From UBA5793 sp040255465 (lineage in GTDB: Bacteria; Planctomycetota; Phycisphaerae; Phycisphaerales; UBA5793): 64,000 nt of DNA. A model generated the notes under the pieces. That model had not been told where the DNA came from, ran no database searches, and saw only the letters and a list, made by a program, of their open reading frames with translations. The translations under genes and the position numbers were made by a program. Location of the stretch: positions 372,001 to 436,000 of the forward strand of contig JBDZVA010000002.1 of assembly GCA_040255465.1 (NCBI GenBank), in the 5' to 3' direction. Positions 53,138-60,969 of the stretch are shown piece by piece (within the stretch, counting starts at the first letter, position 1; every line of letters begins with the position of its first letter).

Positions 53138-54025
53138 ATGAAATCGACTCACCTATTTGCAACGCTCGCGGGTTGTTCACTTCTGGTCCTCGGAATCGCA
53201 GCGCAAGGTCAGGTCAGTTTTTACAATGGAGCAAGCCGGATCGGTATCTCCGACGGATTGCTGACGTTTTCCGATATCACCGAGAATGGTCGATCGCTGC
53301 GGAATTACGTTGGCGAAGATCTGATCGTCGACGTCCAAGGTTCGTCGTACGTCTTCACGCCTTGTGGTTTCAACAATGAAAACATCTACTACGCTTCAGG
53401 TGGTGGCGCCGGTCGCATTACGATCACACGAATCGACGGTCGTACCTTTGATACGCTCGAAATGCTGGTTTCCACAGGCCGGAACGAGTGCACGGTCTAC
53501 CTCTGGGTCGCGGCGTTTCTTGGCGGCAACCTCGTGGACGAATTCGACGCAGACTTGCCTGGCGGGATTCTTGTGGGACTCCAAGGGACCTTCGATAAAG
53601 TAGAGATTGGCGCATACGCGAACGCCGTCATCAGAGACGAGCACAATCGCGGGTACCTGAACTACCTCGCAATCGACGACATGGAGTACGGTCGCGGTGG
53701 GGGCGGCGGGTATCAACTCTCCGTGACCGGCCAGTGCCCCGGAACGGTCACCGTTGGTTGGTCGGGCGCCAATCCCAACTCTCAACAAGCCCTGGTCATC
53801 GGACAGAATCAGGGCCAAACCACGATTCCAAACAACCAGCCCTGCTCTGGGACCGTTCTGGGAATCCAGGGCCAGGTTCAACTTGTCAATCCGCCGGGTT
53901 TTTTCGGGACGGGGAACGGCAGCGGGTCCCTCAACGGAAATGCCGGCGCGGGGGCATGCGGGCGGTACCTCCAACTGATCCAAGGCGGATCCTGCATTGT
54001 CAGCAACGTCGAGCAGATTCCGTAA
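53138..54025 (+). CDS. exported protein with shared C-terminal four-Cys module (array member 3)
   Basis: The 295-residue product has a signal peptide (HLFATLAGCSLLVLGIAAQGQ). Its N-terminal domain aligns with members 2 and 4 (VSFYNGASRIGISDGLLTFSD; ECTVYLWVAAFLGG). It is the most diverged of the three and uses more A/T-ending codons. The C-terminal module after a GGGGG linker has Cys200, 236, 274 and 286 and ends SNVEQIP. The ATG at 53138 follows GAAGGAG. Its function is unknown. Confidence 0.75.
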   Translation: MKSTHLFATLAGCSLLVLGIAAQGQVSFYNGASRIGISDGLLTFSDITENGRSLRNYVGEDLIVDVQGSSYVFTPCGFNNENIYYASGGGAGRITITRIDGRTFDTLEMLVSTGRNECTVYLWVAAFLGGNLVDEFDADLPGGILVGLQGTFDKVEIGAYANAVIRDEHNRGYLNYLAIDDMEYGRGGGGGYQLSVTGQCPGTVTVGWSGANPNSQQALVIGQNQGQTTIPNNQPCSGTVLGIQGQVQLVNPPGFFGTGNGSGSLNGNAGAGACGRYLQLIQGGSCIVSNVEQIP

Positions 54026-54069
54026 TCTGGACTCGTACGCGTGTCAAACTGGTCTCACATGAGATCTCT

Positions 54070-54103
54070 GCCTCGCCCCCACGTGGGGCGAGGCTTTTTT
54101 TTT
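54070..54103 (+). terminator. rho-independent terminator after array gene 3
   Basis: GCCTCGCCCC at 54070-54079 pairs with GGGGCGAGGC at 54085-54094 across a five-base loop and is followed by nine T residues. This is the strongest terminator in the window and lies 45 bases past the stop codon. Confidence 0.92.
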
Positions 54104-54264
54104 CTGCGTCATCCGGACTCGCGGGAGGCGGACGGCGGTCAGCCTGAAAGCCAGTGGGACTTCCCGTCTGGAGGGCTTTGGCTTCTGGCGGCGCTGGTTG
54201 AGGTGTGTTCGTGACCCTTCGCCGTCGAAAAACGGCCGATCGCGCCGAGAATCGGCGATTTTGC

Positions 54265-54293
54265 TTGCACCGCAAGTCGCGATCCGGTATAAG
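54265..54293 (+). promoter_or_regulatory. sigma70-type promoter of array gene 4
   Basis: TTGCAC at 54265-54270 and TATAAG at 54288-54293 are separated by 17 bases, with GG before the -10 box as in the promoter of array gene 2. The start codon is about 100 bases downstream. Confidence 0.65.
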
Positions 54294-54393
54294 TAGAGGA
54301 TCATCCTGCCCGGGGCGATCGGCGAGTCGTTTGGGCTGCCGCACCGCAAGACCGGGCAAACCACCAACTGGAACACTTCGAAGGAGCCGAAAG

Positions 54394-55266
54394 ATGAAAC
54401 CAAGTCAGATGTACGGATTGGTCGCCGGTTGTGCTTTGCTCGCCGCAGGCGCCGCGACCAACGGTCAGGTCACGTTCTACACCGGCGCAACCCAGATTGT
54501 GAATTCGGACGGGCAACTGCCGTTCAGCGACATCACTCAGAATGGCCAGTCGCTTGTGAATTACCAAAGCGCCGGTTTGACGGTCAATATCAACAACATC
54601 GCGTTCATCTTCACGCCCTGCGGATTCAATAACCCCAACATCTACTACCCCAACACCGGTACGCTTGATCGCATCGAGATCACGCGCAACGACGGCCGCA
54701 ACTTTGACATCCTCGAGATGCAGATCTCGCACGGCTTTGGTGGCTGCACGATGCCGGTGTGGGCTACGGCGTACCTTGGCAACCAGGTCGTCGCGCACTT
54801 CGACGTGGATGTGTCGGGCGGCACGCTGCTCGGATGCCGCGGGACTTTTGACCGAATGCGCATCGGGTCATATGCCGACGGCGCCACGCGCGACACGCAC
54901 AATGAGTCCGCTCACAACGCAATCGCGCTGGACAACATGGAGTACGGGCGCGGCGGCGGCGGCGGATACACGCTGAATCTCTCCGGTCCCTGCCCCGGCT
55001 CCAAGCGACTTGCCTGGAGCGGCGCCACCCCCAGCGTTCAGCAGGGCATCGTGTTTGGCAATAACCTCGGCAACACGACGATCCCCACCGGTCCGTGCTC
55101 GGGAACGGTCCTTGGCGTGTCGGGGAACGTCCACCTCGTCAACGTCATCGGGACGGGCAGCGGCAGCGGTTCCGTGAACGGCAATGCCGGCACCGGCGCC
55201 TGTGGACACTTCCTGCAACTCATCGAAGCCGGCTCGTGCAACACGAGCAACACGGCTCCGATCTGA
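54394..55266 (+). CDS. exported protein with shared C-terminal four-Cys module (array member 4)
   Basis: The 290-residue product has a signal peptide (MYGLVAGCALLAAGAATNGQ). Its N-terminal domain is nearly the same as that of member 2 (VTFYTGATQIVNSDGQLPFSD, GFGGCTMPVWATAYLG). After a GGGGG linker, the module has Cys200, 235, 270 and 282. The C-terminal end is SNTAPI instead of SNVxQIP, the only member that departs from that ending. The ATG at 54394 follows AAGGAG. Its function is unknown. Confidence 0.75.
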   Translation: MKPSQMYGLVAGCALLAAGAATNGQVTFYTGATQIVNSDGQLPFSDITQNGQSLVNYQSAGLTVNINNIAFIFTPCGFNNPNIYYPNTGTLDRIEITRNDGRNFDILEMQISHGFGGCTMPVWATAYLGNQVVAHFDVDVSGGTLLGCRGTFDRMRIGSYADGATRDTHNESAHNAIALDNMEYGRGGGGGYTLNLSGPCPGSKRLAWSGATPSVQQGIVFGNNLGNTTIPTGPCSGTVLGVSGNVHLVNVIGTGSGSGSVNGNAGTGACGHFLQLIEAGSCNTSNTAPI

Positions 55267-55293
55267 TCGCTTAGCGGACTGAAGCGTCATCGC

Positions 55294-55329
55294 CGAAACG
55301 GGTGGGCCGGTCCCACCCGTTTCGTTTTT
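55294..55329 (+). terminator. rho-independent terminator after array gene 4
   Basis: CGAAACGGGTGGG at 55294-55306 pairs perfectly with CCCACCCGTTTCG at 55312-55324 across a five-base loop, followed by TTTTT. It lies 28 bases after the stop codon. Confidence 0.9.
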
Positions 55330-55405
55330 CTCAGACCATGCGGCTCAACGCGTTGTTATCGGTGTGAGCAAAAGGCTGAATCGTCGTCATTCAAGAGTTG
55401 ATCGC

Positions 55406-55435
55406 TTGCACATCAGCGTGATTGCATTGTACATT
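55406..55435 (+). promoter_or_regulatory. candidate promoter of the PEP-CTERM-like gene
   Basis: TTGCAC at 55406-55411 is identical to the -35 box of array gene 4. It is followed after 18 bases by TACATT at 55430-55435. The start codon is about 147 bases further on. Confidence 0.35.
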
Positions 55436-55582
55436 TGATCGACTCGGCAGCGGATGAATCCATGCACGGGATCCGCGCCGCGTCACCGCCACGCACTGCG
55501 TCCAATCGCTGGTCACCAGACCACGACGACACCGGGCAGCGGTTGTTGCATCAGCAATTGATTTTCAATAGGAGAACAGCCC

Positions 55583-56224
55583 ATGCATCGCTCGATTCAC
55601 GCCGCCATCGCCATTGGTGTTGCTGGTTTGCTCGGATCGCTCGCCAGCGCTGACGTCATCCGCGTTCAGGGAGATCCCGATTTCAGCACCGAGAGGTTGG
55701 GGAACTTCTCGGGATCGATTCAGTACGACTATCAGTCCGGAAACGTGGGGCGTCTGGCCATCAGCCTCACCAACACGACCGATCCCGTCATCGGGGGGTA
55801 CATCACCGGATTCGTGTTCAACATCGGGACCCCGGAGCCCAGCGGGGCAGATACGGCCGCGCTGCTCTACTCCAGCTATCCGACACTCGTGAACATCCCG
55901 GGACCCGCGATCAACGGAGCGCCGTTCGGTCGCTTTGAGGCCGGCGCCGGCATCGGCGGGCAGTTTGAGGGTGGGGGCAATCCGACAACTGGCATCGGGA
56001 TTGGCGCGACCGGGTTGTTTGAGTTCCAGGTGAACTCGGCGTTCGCGAGCGTCCTGAGCGCTTCGAGTTTCATCGAAGGTCCCAACGACTTCAACTTTGT
56101 CGTGCGATTCCGTGGTCTGAGCAACGGCGGCTCGGACAAGGTTCCGATTCCGGTGCCCGGTTCAGTGGCGCTCATGGGGATGGGCGCGATCGCGATCGGA
56201 TCGCGTCGCCATCGCGGGCGCTGA
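55583..56224 (+). CDS. exported protein with PEP-CTERM-like sorting tail
   Basis: The 213-residue product has a signal peptide (IHAAIAIGVAGLLGSLASA) and a beta-rich body with GFVFNIGTPEPSGAD and GLFEFQVNSAF stretches. The last 27 residues match a PEP-CTERM-like sorting signal: the short motif IPVPGS, one hydrophobic helix (VALMGMGAIAIG) and a basic end (SRRHRGR). Exosortase-type processing would place it on the cell surface. No exosortase gene is in the window. The ATG at 55583 follows AGGAG. Confidence 0.8.
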   Translation: MHRSIHAAIAIGVAGLLGSLASADVIRVQGDPDFSTERLGNFSGSIQYDYQSGNVGRLAISLTNTTDPVIGGYITGFVFNIGTPEPSGADTAALLYSSYPTLVNIPGPAINGAPFGRFEAGAGIGGQFEGGGNPTTGIGIGATGLFEFQVNSAFASVLSASSFIEGPNDFNFVVRFRGLSNGGSDKVPIPVPGSVALMGMGAIAIGSRRHRGR

Positions 56225-56258
56225 TTCGCCGCCTGAGGTGTCTGTCTGCTTCATGCAG

Positions 56259-56293
56259 CGCGCTCCCGGCCCGGCCGGGGGCGCGTTGTTGTT
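56259..56293 (+). terminator. GC hairpin with T-rich tail after the PEP-CTERM-like gene
   Basis: CGCGCTCCC at 56259-56267 pairs (one T-G wobble) with GGGGGCGCG at 56277-56285 across a nine-base loop that is itself partly self-complementary, and TTGTTGTTT follows. It lies 35 bases after the stop codon. Confidence 0.6.
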
Positions 56294-56402
56294 TGGGGGT
56301 GGGGAACACCCGCTATTGCACCCGAACGGCACCCTGATTCATGGTCCATTCCCCGCTGCAGCCCTAGCATCGCCCACACGATTCGAGGGATCCGGCAGCA
56401 CC

Positions 56403-57671
56403 ATGAGCACGACTGAACGCGAGATCGACTTCAAAGTACCCGCCGCGACCAGTTTCGAGGGCGAAACGCAGGGCCCGGGGCCCAACGGCTTCACGCCCAG
56501 CCACCAGGTGGCGGCGTCGGGCATCGAACTCGAAGACGTCCAGACGGAGGAAATGCTCGTCAACATGGGCCCCCAGCACCCGGCGACGCACGGCGTGCTG
56601 CGGGTGGTCCTGCGGACCGACGGCGAACTGGTCCTCGAGGCCGTGCCGCACCTGGGTTACCTCCATCGCTGTGCCGAGAAGATCGGCGAGAGTATTCCGT
56701 ACTACAAGTACATCCCCTACACCGACCGCATGGATTACGTGGCGGGGATGAACGAAAACTGGGCGTTCTGCATCGCGGTGGAGAAGCTGGCGGAGATCGA
56801 GGTGCCGCGCCGGGCGGAGTTCATCCGCGTGATCATCGGCGAACTCCAGCGCATCGCAAGCCACCTGGTGTCGTTCGGCACATACGGGCTGGACATGGGC
56901 GCGTTCACGCCGTTTCTGTATGCGTTCCGCGAGCGAGAGTACATCCTTGATCTGTTTGAGATGGTCTGCGGCGCGCGGCTGACGTATTCGTACTACACGA
57001 TCGGCGGGCTGACGCAGGACGCGCCAGACGGCTGGCTTGACAAACTCACCGAGTTCCTCAACTACTTCGAGCCCAAGATCGAAGAGTACAACGCGCTGCT
57101 CAGCTACAACCGCATCTTTACGAACCGCACGGGCAACGTCGGCGTGCTGAGCAAGGAACTCGCGATCGCCTACGCCTGCACCGGGCCCGTCATCCGCGGC
57201 AGCGGCATTCCCTATGACCTGCGGCGCGACAAGCCGTTCTCGGTCTATCCCGAACTCGATTTCAACGTGTGCGTCGGCAGCGGCGAGTATGGAACGGTCG
57301 GCGACTGCTGGGACCGCTACTGGGTGCGCATGCTGGAGATGAAGGAGTCGGTCAAGATCATCCGCCAGTGCCTGAAGATGATCCCTGATCCATCGGATGA
57401 CAGCGCCACCGGCGGGCGGCACCGCGTCAAACTTCCCAAGAACTTCAAGCCCGACGCGGGCGAAGTCTACGTCGAGATGGACAACCCGCGCGGCGTGCTC
57501 GGCTTCTTCATCGAGAGCCAGGGGCAGACTCAGCCCTACCGCGTGAAAGCGCGCAGCGGCGCGTTCTGCAACCTGAGCGTGCTGCCGGAACTGTGCCACA
57601 ATGTGCTGTTGGCGGACGTGCCGGCGATCATCGGCTCGATCGACATCGTGATGGGGCAGGTGGATCGGTAA
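56403..57671 (+). CDS. nuoD: NADH-quinone oxidoreductase subunit D (canonical paralog)
   Basis: The 422-residue protein is the quinone-site subunit of complex I, here in a more canonical form than the copy at 3.8 kb. It has GPQHPATHG near residue 57, the RMDY tyrosine block near 113 and the usual ending DIVMGQVDR. An N-terminal extension of about 50 residues (EREIDFKVPAATSFE...) precedes the conserved part. The ATG at 56403 is chosen; an open frame upstream has no support. It is monocistronic in this window, flanked by a PEP-CTERM-like gene and a convergent prepilin gene. Confidence 0.92.
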   Translation: MSTTEREIDFKVPAATSFEGETQGPGPNGFTPSHQVAASGIELEDVQTEEMLVNMGPQHPATHGVLRVVLRTDGELVLEAVPHLGYLHRCAEKIGESIPYYKYIPYTDRMDYVAGMNENWAFCIAVEKLAEIEVPRRAEFIRVIIGELQRIASHLVSFGTYGLDMGAFTPFLYAFREREYILDLFEMVCGARLTYSYYTIGGLTQDAPDGWLDKLTEFLNYFEPKIEEYNALLSYNRIFTNRTGNVGVLSKELAIAYACTGPVIRGSGIPYDLRRDKPFSVYPELDFNVCVGSGEYGTVGDCWDRYWVRMLEMKESVKIIRQCLKMIPDPSDDSATGGRHRVKLPKNFKPDAGEVYVEMDNPRGVLGFFIESQGQTQPYRVKARSGAFCNLSVLPELCHNVLLADVPAIIGSIDIVMGQVDR

Positions 57672-57679
57672 GCCTCGGC

Positions 57680-58528
57680 TTACGGTCCGCGCTGGAGAGC
57701 GCTCCACCCGGCGTCGCGACGGAACATCTTGCCCTTTGTCTCGAACACATCGAGATAGGTCATCTTGAGGGCATGCCCGTCGCCGAACACCCATTGATTG
57801 GTCGCCGCCTCTTCCGGATACAACTCCCGGCCCGGCGGCGTGTCGCCGTGCGCCGTGTTCTGACACTGCGAGAAATAGCAGCCGTGGAACCCGATGCGGC
57901 GCACATCTGCTTCACGCCGGGTGTTGATGCCGACATTGTTCATGTCGCCGGCCATGGCAAACGTGTCGGGTCGTTTGACGTAGTCGGTGCGGCAGGGTGA
58001 CATGTTCCGGCCTTCTGAGTTCTGGCCGTAGTTCAACCCCGGTTCGTGACTCAGCCCCATCGCGCCGGCGGGGGTGTCCCGGCCGTAATAGTTGAAGCCG
58101 AACGCGTAGACCGGCAGGCCGTAGTTCGCTTCTTTCCACTTCAGCTTTTCGAATCCGGGGATGACGTCGTTGAAGCCGGAGTAATTCGGATAGCGCTCGG
58201 GCGCGATGTCGCAATCCCACATGTACTCGTTGCCCGAGGTGAACTCCTTGAGCCCTCGGTACCACGAGTGGTCGAGAAGTTTGCTGCGGTCGTCGGTGAG
58301 ATAGCCCGGCGCGAAGTATTCTTTGTAGAACGTCGAGTAGGCGTACTGCGCCTGGCCGATCTGACGGAGTTGCGAGAGGCACTTGGTTTCCTTGGCGGCG
58401 TACCGGGCGCGCTGAAGCGAGGGGAGCAGCAGGCCGATGAGCAGCGCGATGATGGAAATGACGACGAGCAGCTCGATCAACGTGAATGCGCGGCCGCTGA
58501 GTTGTGTCGTGGTGCGGCGGTGGAGCAT
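57680..58528 (-). CDS. prepilin-type N-terminal cleavage/methylation protein (second copy)
   Basis: The 282-residue product has the leader MLHRRTTTQLSGR followed by AFTLIELLVVISIIALLIGL, as processed by prepilin peptidase. The body is of the DUF1559-like planctomycete type with a late NQWVFGDGHALKM block. The ATG at 58528 has GGGAG upstream. It differs enough from the copy at 46.5 kb to be a separate family member. It ends 8 bases from the convergent nuoD stop. Confidence 0.85.
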   Translation of the reverse strand: MLHRRTTTQLSGRAFTLIELLVVISIIALLIGLLLPSLQRARYAAKETKCLSQLRQIGQAQYAYSTFYKEYFAPGYLTDDRSKLLDHSWYRGLKEFTSGNEYMWDCDIAPERYPNYSGFNDVIPGFEKLKWKEANYGLPVYAFGFNYYGRDTPAGAMGLSHEPGLNYGQNSEGRNMSPCRTDYVKRPDTFAMAGDMNNVGINTRREADVRRIGFHGCYFSQCQNTAHGDTPPGRELYPEEAATNQWVFGDGHALKMTYLDVFETKGKMFRRDAGWSALQRGP

Positions 58529-58753
58529 TTCGAGTCTCCCTGTGCAGGCGGCCGAGCGGCCGGTGGATGGCGGGCGGCCAACGGGACGCAGCCTCAAACC
58601 CGCCCAGCGATCCTGGATCGATCGCAGCATGTTGGACCACTAATCCTATCGAACGGGTCAAGGGTTTTCCCCTAGTAAATCGATGTTTGCTGTGGGGATA
58701 TCGGCATCGATCGAGTCTGCTTGGTGGAATTGGGTGCAGGCCTAGACTGGCGT

Positions 58754-59614
58754 ATGGAATCTCCCGTCGAACCGCTGGCCGTGGATGACCTGACGTGGGC
58801 GGCGCTGCTGGGGCGCTGGCTGGACTTTGCGCGGGCGTCGGTTGCCTTGCCCGGCGATGCCGAGGGGCGGCGGTGGAACGCATCCGTTGCGCCGATCATC
58901 ACGCTGCAGGCGGTGGCCTTTGCGCTGGGCCAGCTCAATGGACTGCCGGAGGATGAGCGGGCGCTGGGGCTGGATCGGGCCGAGATTCTCCTGCGACAGG
59001 AATCGGGCCGACTGAACGCCACCTGGCGCGGAGAGCCGATGCCCGCGCTGCTGATTGAGCTCATGCAGGATGCTTCGCACGCGTTGCGCTCGGCTACGCT
59101 GGGGTGCTGCATCGAATTGCTCGTTGTCGATTCTCGCGAGTCGCTACGGCAGACGCCCGACTACCTCAGCGCCCTGCGTTCCATCGATCCGACACTGTTT
59201 GACGGTTCGATCCACCTTGTATGGCCGGGCACGCTGGCCGTTGAAGGTGAGTTGATCGGGTTCTTAGTCGGCCCCTCGCCGCGCGACTGGTGGCGTGAGC
59301 AGGTCAATGCGGCCGAGGCGGTTCAGCGGGCACTCCCCGAGTTGATTGAGTTGCTGAGCCCCGTGAGGGTGCGCTACGCGATGTCGCCGCGCCAGGTGTA
59401 CCGGATCGTCGATGAGCAGGGGCGCATTGGGGAAGACGTGGCCGCGCCGCTCACTGATGATCCGCTGCCGGGCCAGCCACTGCTGCACTGCGTCTGGGAT
59501 GCTGGTGCAGCGCTGCCGCCGACGATCGAGATCGATCGCTGGGTCAGGCAGCAACGGGCGGCATGGCCGACTCATCGCCTCAGGTTTGTGGGAGCACCGG
59601 ACGCATCCGCCTGA
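58754..59614 (+). CDS. conserved-looking protein of unknown function
   Basis: The 286-residue protein is soluble, with mixed helices and strands. It contains a central ELLVVDSRESLRQTPDYLSALRSIDPTL stretch and a Trp-rich GPSPRDWWREQV segment. No signal peptide, membrane helix or motif of a known enzyme is visible. The ATG at 58754 was chosen over one 33 bases upstream because of its context. Its 3' end overlaps the convergent mltA gene by 43 bases. Confidence 0.6.
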   Translation: MESPVEPLAVDDLTWAALLGRWLDFARASVALPGDAEGRRWNASVAPIITLQAVAFALGQLNGLPEDERALGLDRAEILLRQESGRLNATWRGEPMPALLIELMQDASHALRSATLGCCIELLVVDSRESLRQTPDYLSALRSIDPTLFDGSIHLVWPGTLAVEGELIGFLVGPSPRDWWREQVNAAEAVQRALPELIELLSPVRVRYAMSPRQVYRIVDEQGRIGEDVAAPLTDDPLPGQPLLHCVWDAGAALPPTIEIDRWVRQQRAAWPTHRLRFVGAPDASA

Positions 59615-60855
59615 AGCGACGACTCCTTGAGGAACAGGTAGTAGAGCCGGCCCTCCTGATACTGGCGACCGGCGATGAGGCCGGCGGCAGCGCCTTCGCC
59701 CATGTACAGATCACCCCGCCCCGGAGCTTTGATCGCCCCGCCGGTGTCCTGATCGAACATGAGTTGCGTGAAGGGCTGGAAGGTGCGGCCGAAGGTCGGA
59801 ATGCGCGTATCGACAATCACCGCGCCGCCACGGGGAAACACGTCTTTGTCGGTGGCGATGGTGCGTTTCTCGGTGACGCGATAGCCCAACGATCCGGCGG
59901 GCCATTTGCTCGACTCATACGCGGTGAAGAAGACGTAGCGATCGTTCTCGCGGATCATGTCGAGCACTTCCTGCGGGTGGGCCTTGTAGTAGTCCTTGAT
60001 GAAGGGCAACCCGACGCGACTGGGATCGACGATGCCGCGCTTGATCATCGTGGCGCCAAGCCCGGTGTACGGGCGGCCGTTCGTCCCGCTGTAGCCGAGG
60101 TACATGATGGTGTTGTCGTCAAGCCAGAGTTTGGCCGAGCCGTTGACCTGGATGAAATAGGCATCGAGGGGGCTGCGAACCCAGACGAGTTCGGTCCCCG
60201 CGAGCATGCCGCTTTCTTCGATCTCGCGGCGGGTGGGGTAGGGGCGGGTGGTGTTGCCGACGCGCTGGCCGATGACTTTTCCGGTCTTCTCATCGACGAC
60301 CAGGTCCGCCGGTCGGGTGTAGAGCGGGAAGTTGAATTCGCCGCTGCGTGTGCGGCTGGCGTCAAAGTCCATGGCGCAGTAGCCCGTGAAGAGCACCTCG
60401 CCGCTGCCGTCCCAGCCGACGGATTCGTACAGGTCGAAGCGGTCCATGACGCTGGCGATGTACTGCGATTGCGACGGGCTGGTCTTGAGGATCTCGACGA
60501 GCGCATCGACGCTCGCCTGGGCTCGTTCAAAACTCACACCGGCCACCGGGAAGAACCCTTTGGCGGAAGGCTTGCGGAACCACTCGGCTGCCCGCTTGGC
60601 GGCTTCGACGAGCAGGGGATCATTGGGGGAGTAGGTCTGCTCGAGCAGCCGGCGGTACACCGCCGGGTTGTCCACCTTGCGCAGCGGGTTGACGCCGGGC
60701 GGCAGTGGCCGGGTGTAGTCCTTGGTCGCGACCGGCGGAGCGATTTCGACCTTCTTCGTGGTCTTGCACCCCGCCAGAGCGAGCGAGGCGGCGCAGAGGA
60801 TGGTGATGGCGAGTGTGCGCATGGGCAACTTCATTCCGTCAGCAGCGTTCAACAT
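59572..60855 (-). CDS. mltA: membrane-bound lytic murein transglycosylase A (MltA)
   Basis: The 427-residue protein has a lipoprotein signal (ITILCAASLALAGC). It carries the MltA core (FPVAGVSFERAQASVDALVEIL, VLFTGYCAMDFDASRTRSGEF) and the 3D domain with the catalytic Asp in DTGGAIKAPGRGDLYMG. It cleaves peptidoglycan glycosidic bonds to form anhydro-muropeptides at the outer membrane. The ATG at 60855 has AAGGAA six bases upstream, better than the alternatives at 60834 and 60822. Confidence 0.93.
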   Translation of the reverse strand: MLNAADGMKLPMRTLAITILCAASLALAGCKTTKKVEIAPPVATKDYTRPLPPGVNPLRKVDNPAVYRRLLEQTYSPNDPLLVEAAKRAAEWFRKPSAKGFFPVAGVSFERAQASVDALVEILKTSPSQSQYIASVMDRFDLYESVGWDGSGEVLFTGYCAMDFDASRTRSGEFNFPLYTRPADLVVDEKTGKVIGQRVGNTTRPYPTRREIEESGMLAGTELVWVRSPLDAYFIQVNGSAKLWLDDNTIMYLGYSGTNGRPYTGLGATMIKRGIVDPSRVGLPFIKDYYKAHPQEVLDMIRENDRYVFFTAYESSKWPAGSLGYRVTEKRTIATDKDVFPRGGAVIVDTRIPTFGRTFQPFTQLMFDQDTGGAIKAPGRGDLYMGEGAAAGLIAGRQYQEGRLYYLFLKESSLQADASGAPTNLRR

Positions 60856-60969
60856 GCCGTTTCCTTTTTTGAGTCACGCCTTCGAGCACCGCTGGGGCGC
60901 ATAACGTGGTATTGTTCATTCGAGATCGACCGTCCGCCTGTTTGTACAACAGTATTGTTGACCGCCGAA

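Larger units (their letters stand above)
54026..54393. other. intergenic region with terminator and promoter
   Basis: This 368-base gap holds the terminator of array gene 3, then about 160 bases without recognisable content. The strong promoter of array gene 4 at 54265-54293 and a 5' untranslated region of about 100 bases ending in AAGGAG complete it. Confidence 0.6.
55267..55582. other. intergenic region before the PEP-CTERM-like gene
   Basis: This 316-base gap begins with the terminator of array gene 4 and continues with a candidate promoter at 55406-55435. The rest is AT-richer than the surroundings. The right end holds the ribosome binding region of the next gene (AATAGGAGAAC). No ORF is convincing. 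Confidence 0.5.

Noticed and set aside
56364..57866. Minus-strand frame opposite the second nuoD
   Set aside because: It overlaps a conserved complex I subunit throughout and has only low-complexity basic residues.
59563..60969. Long 5' extension of the GAF-SpoIIE phosphatase frame opposite mltA
   Set aside because: The extension lies antisense to a well-supported transglycosylase. The GAF domain begins normally after the ATG at 60970.
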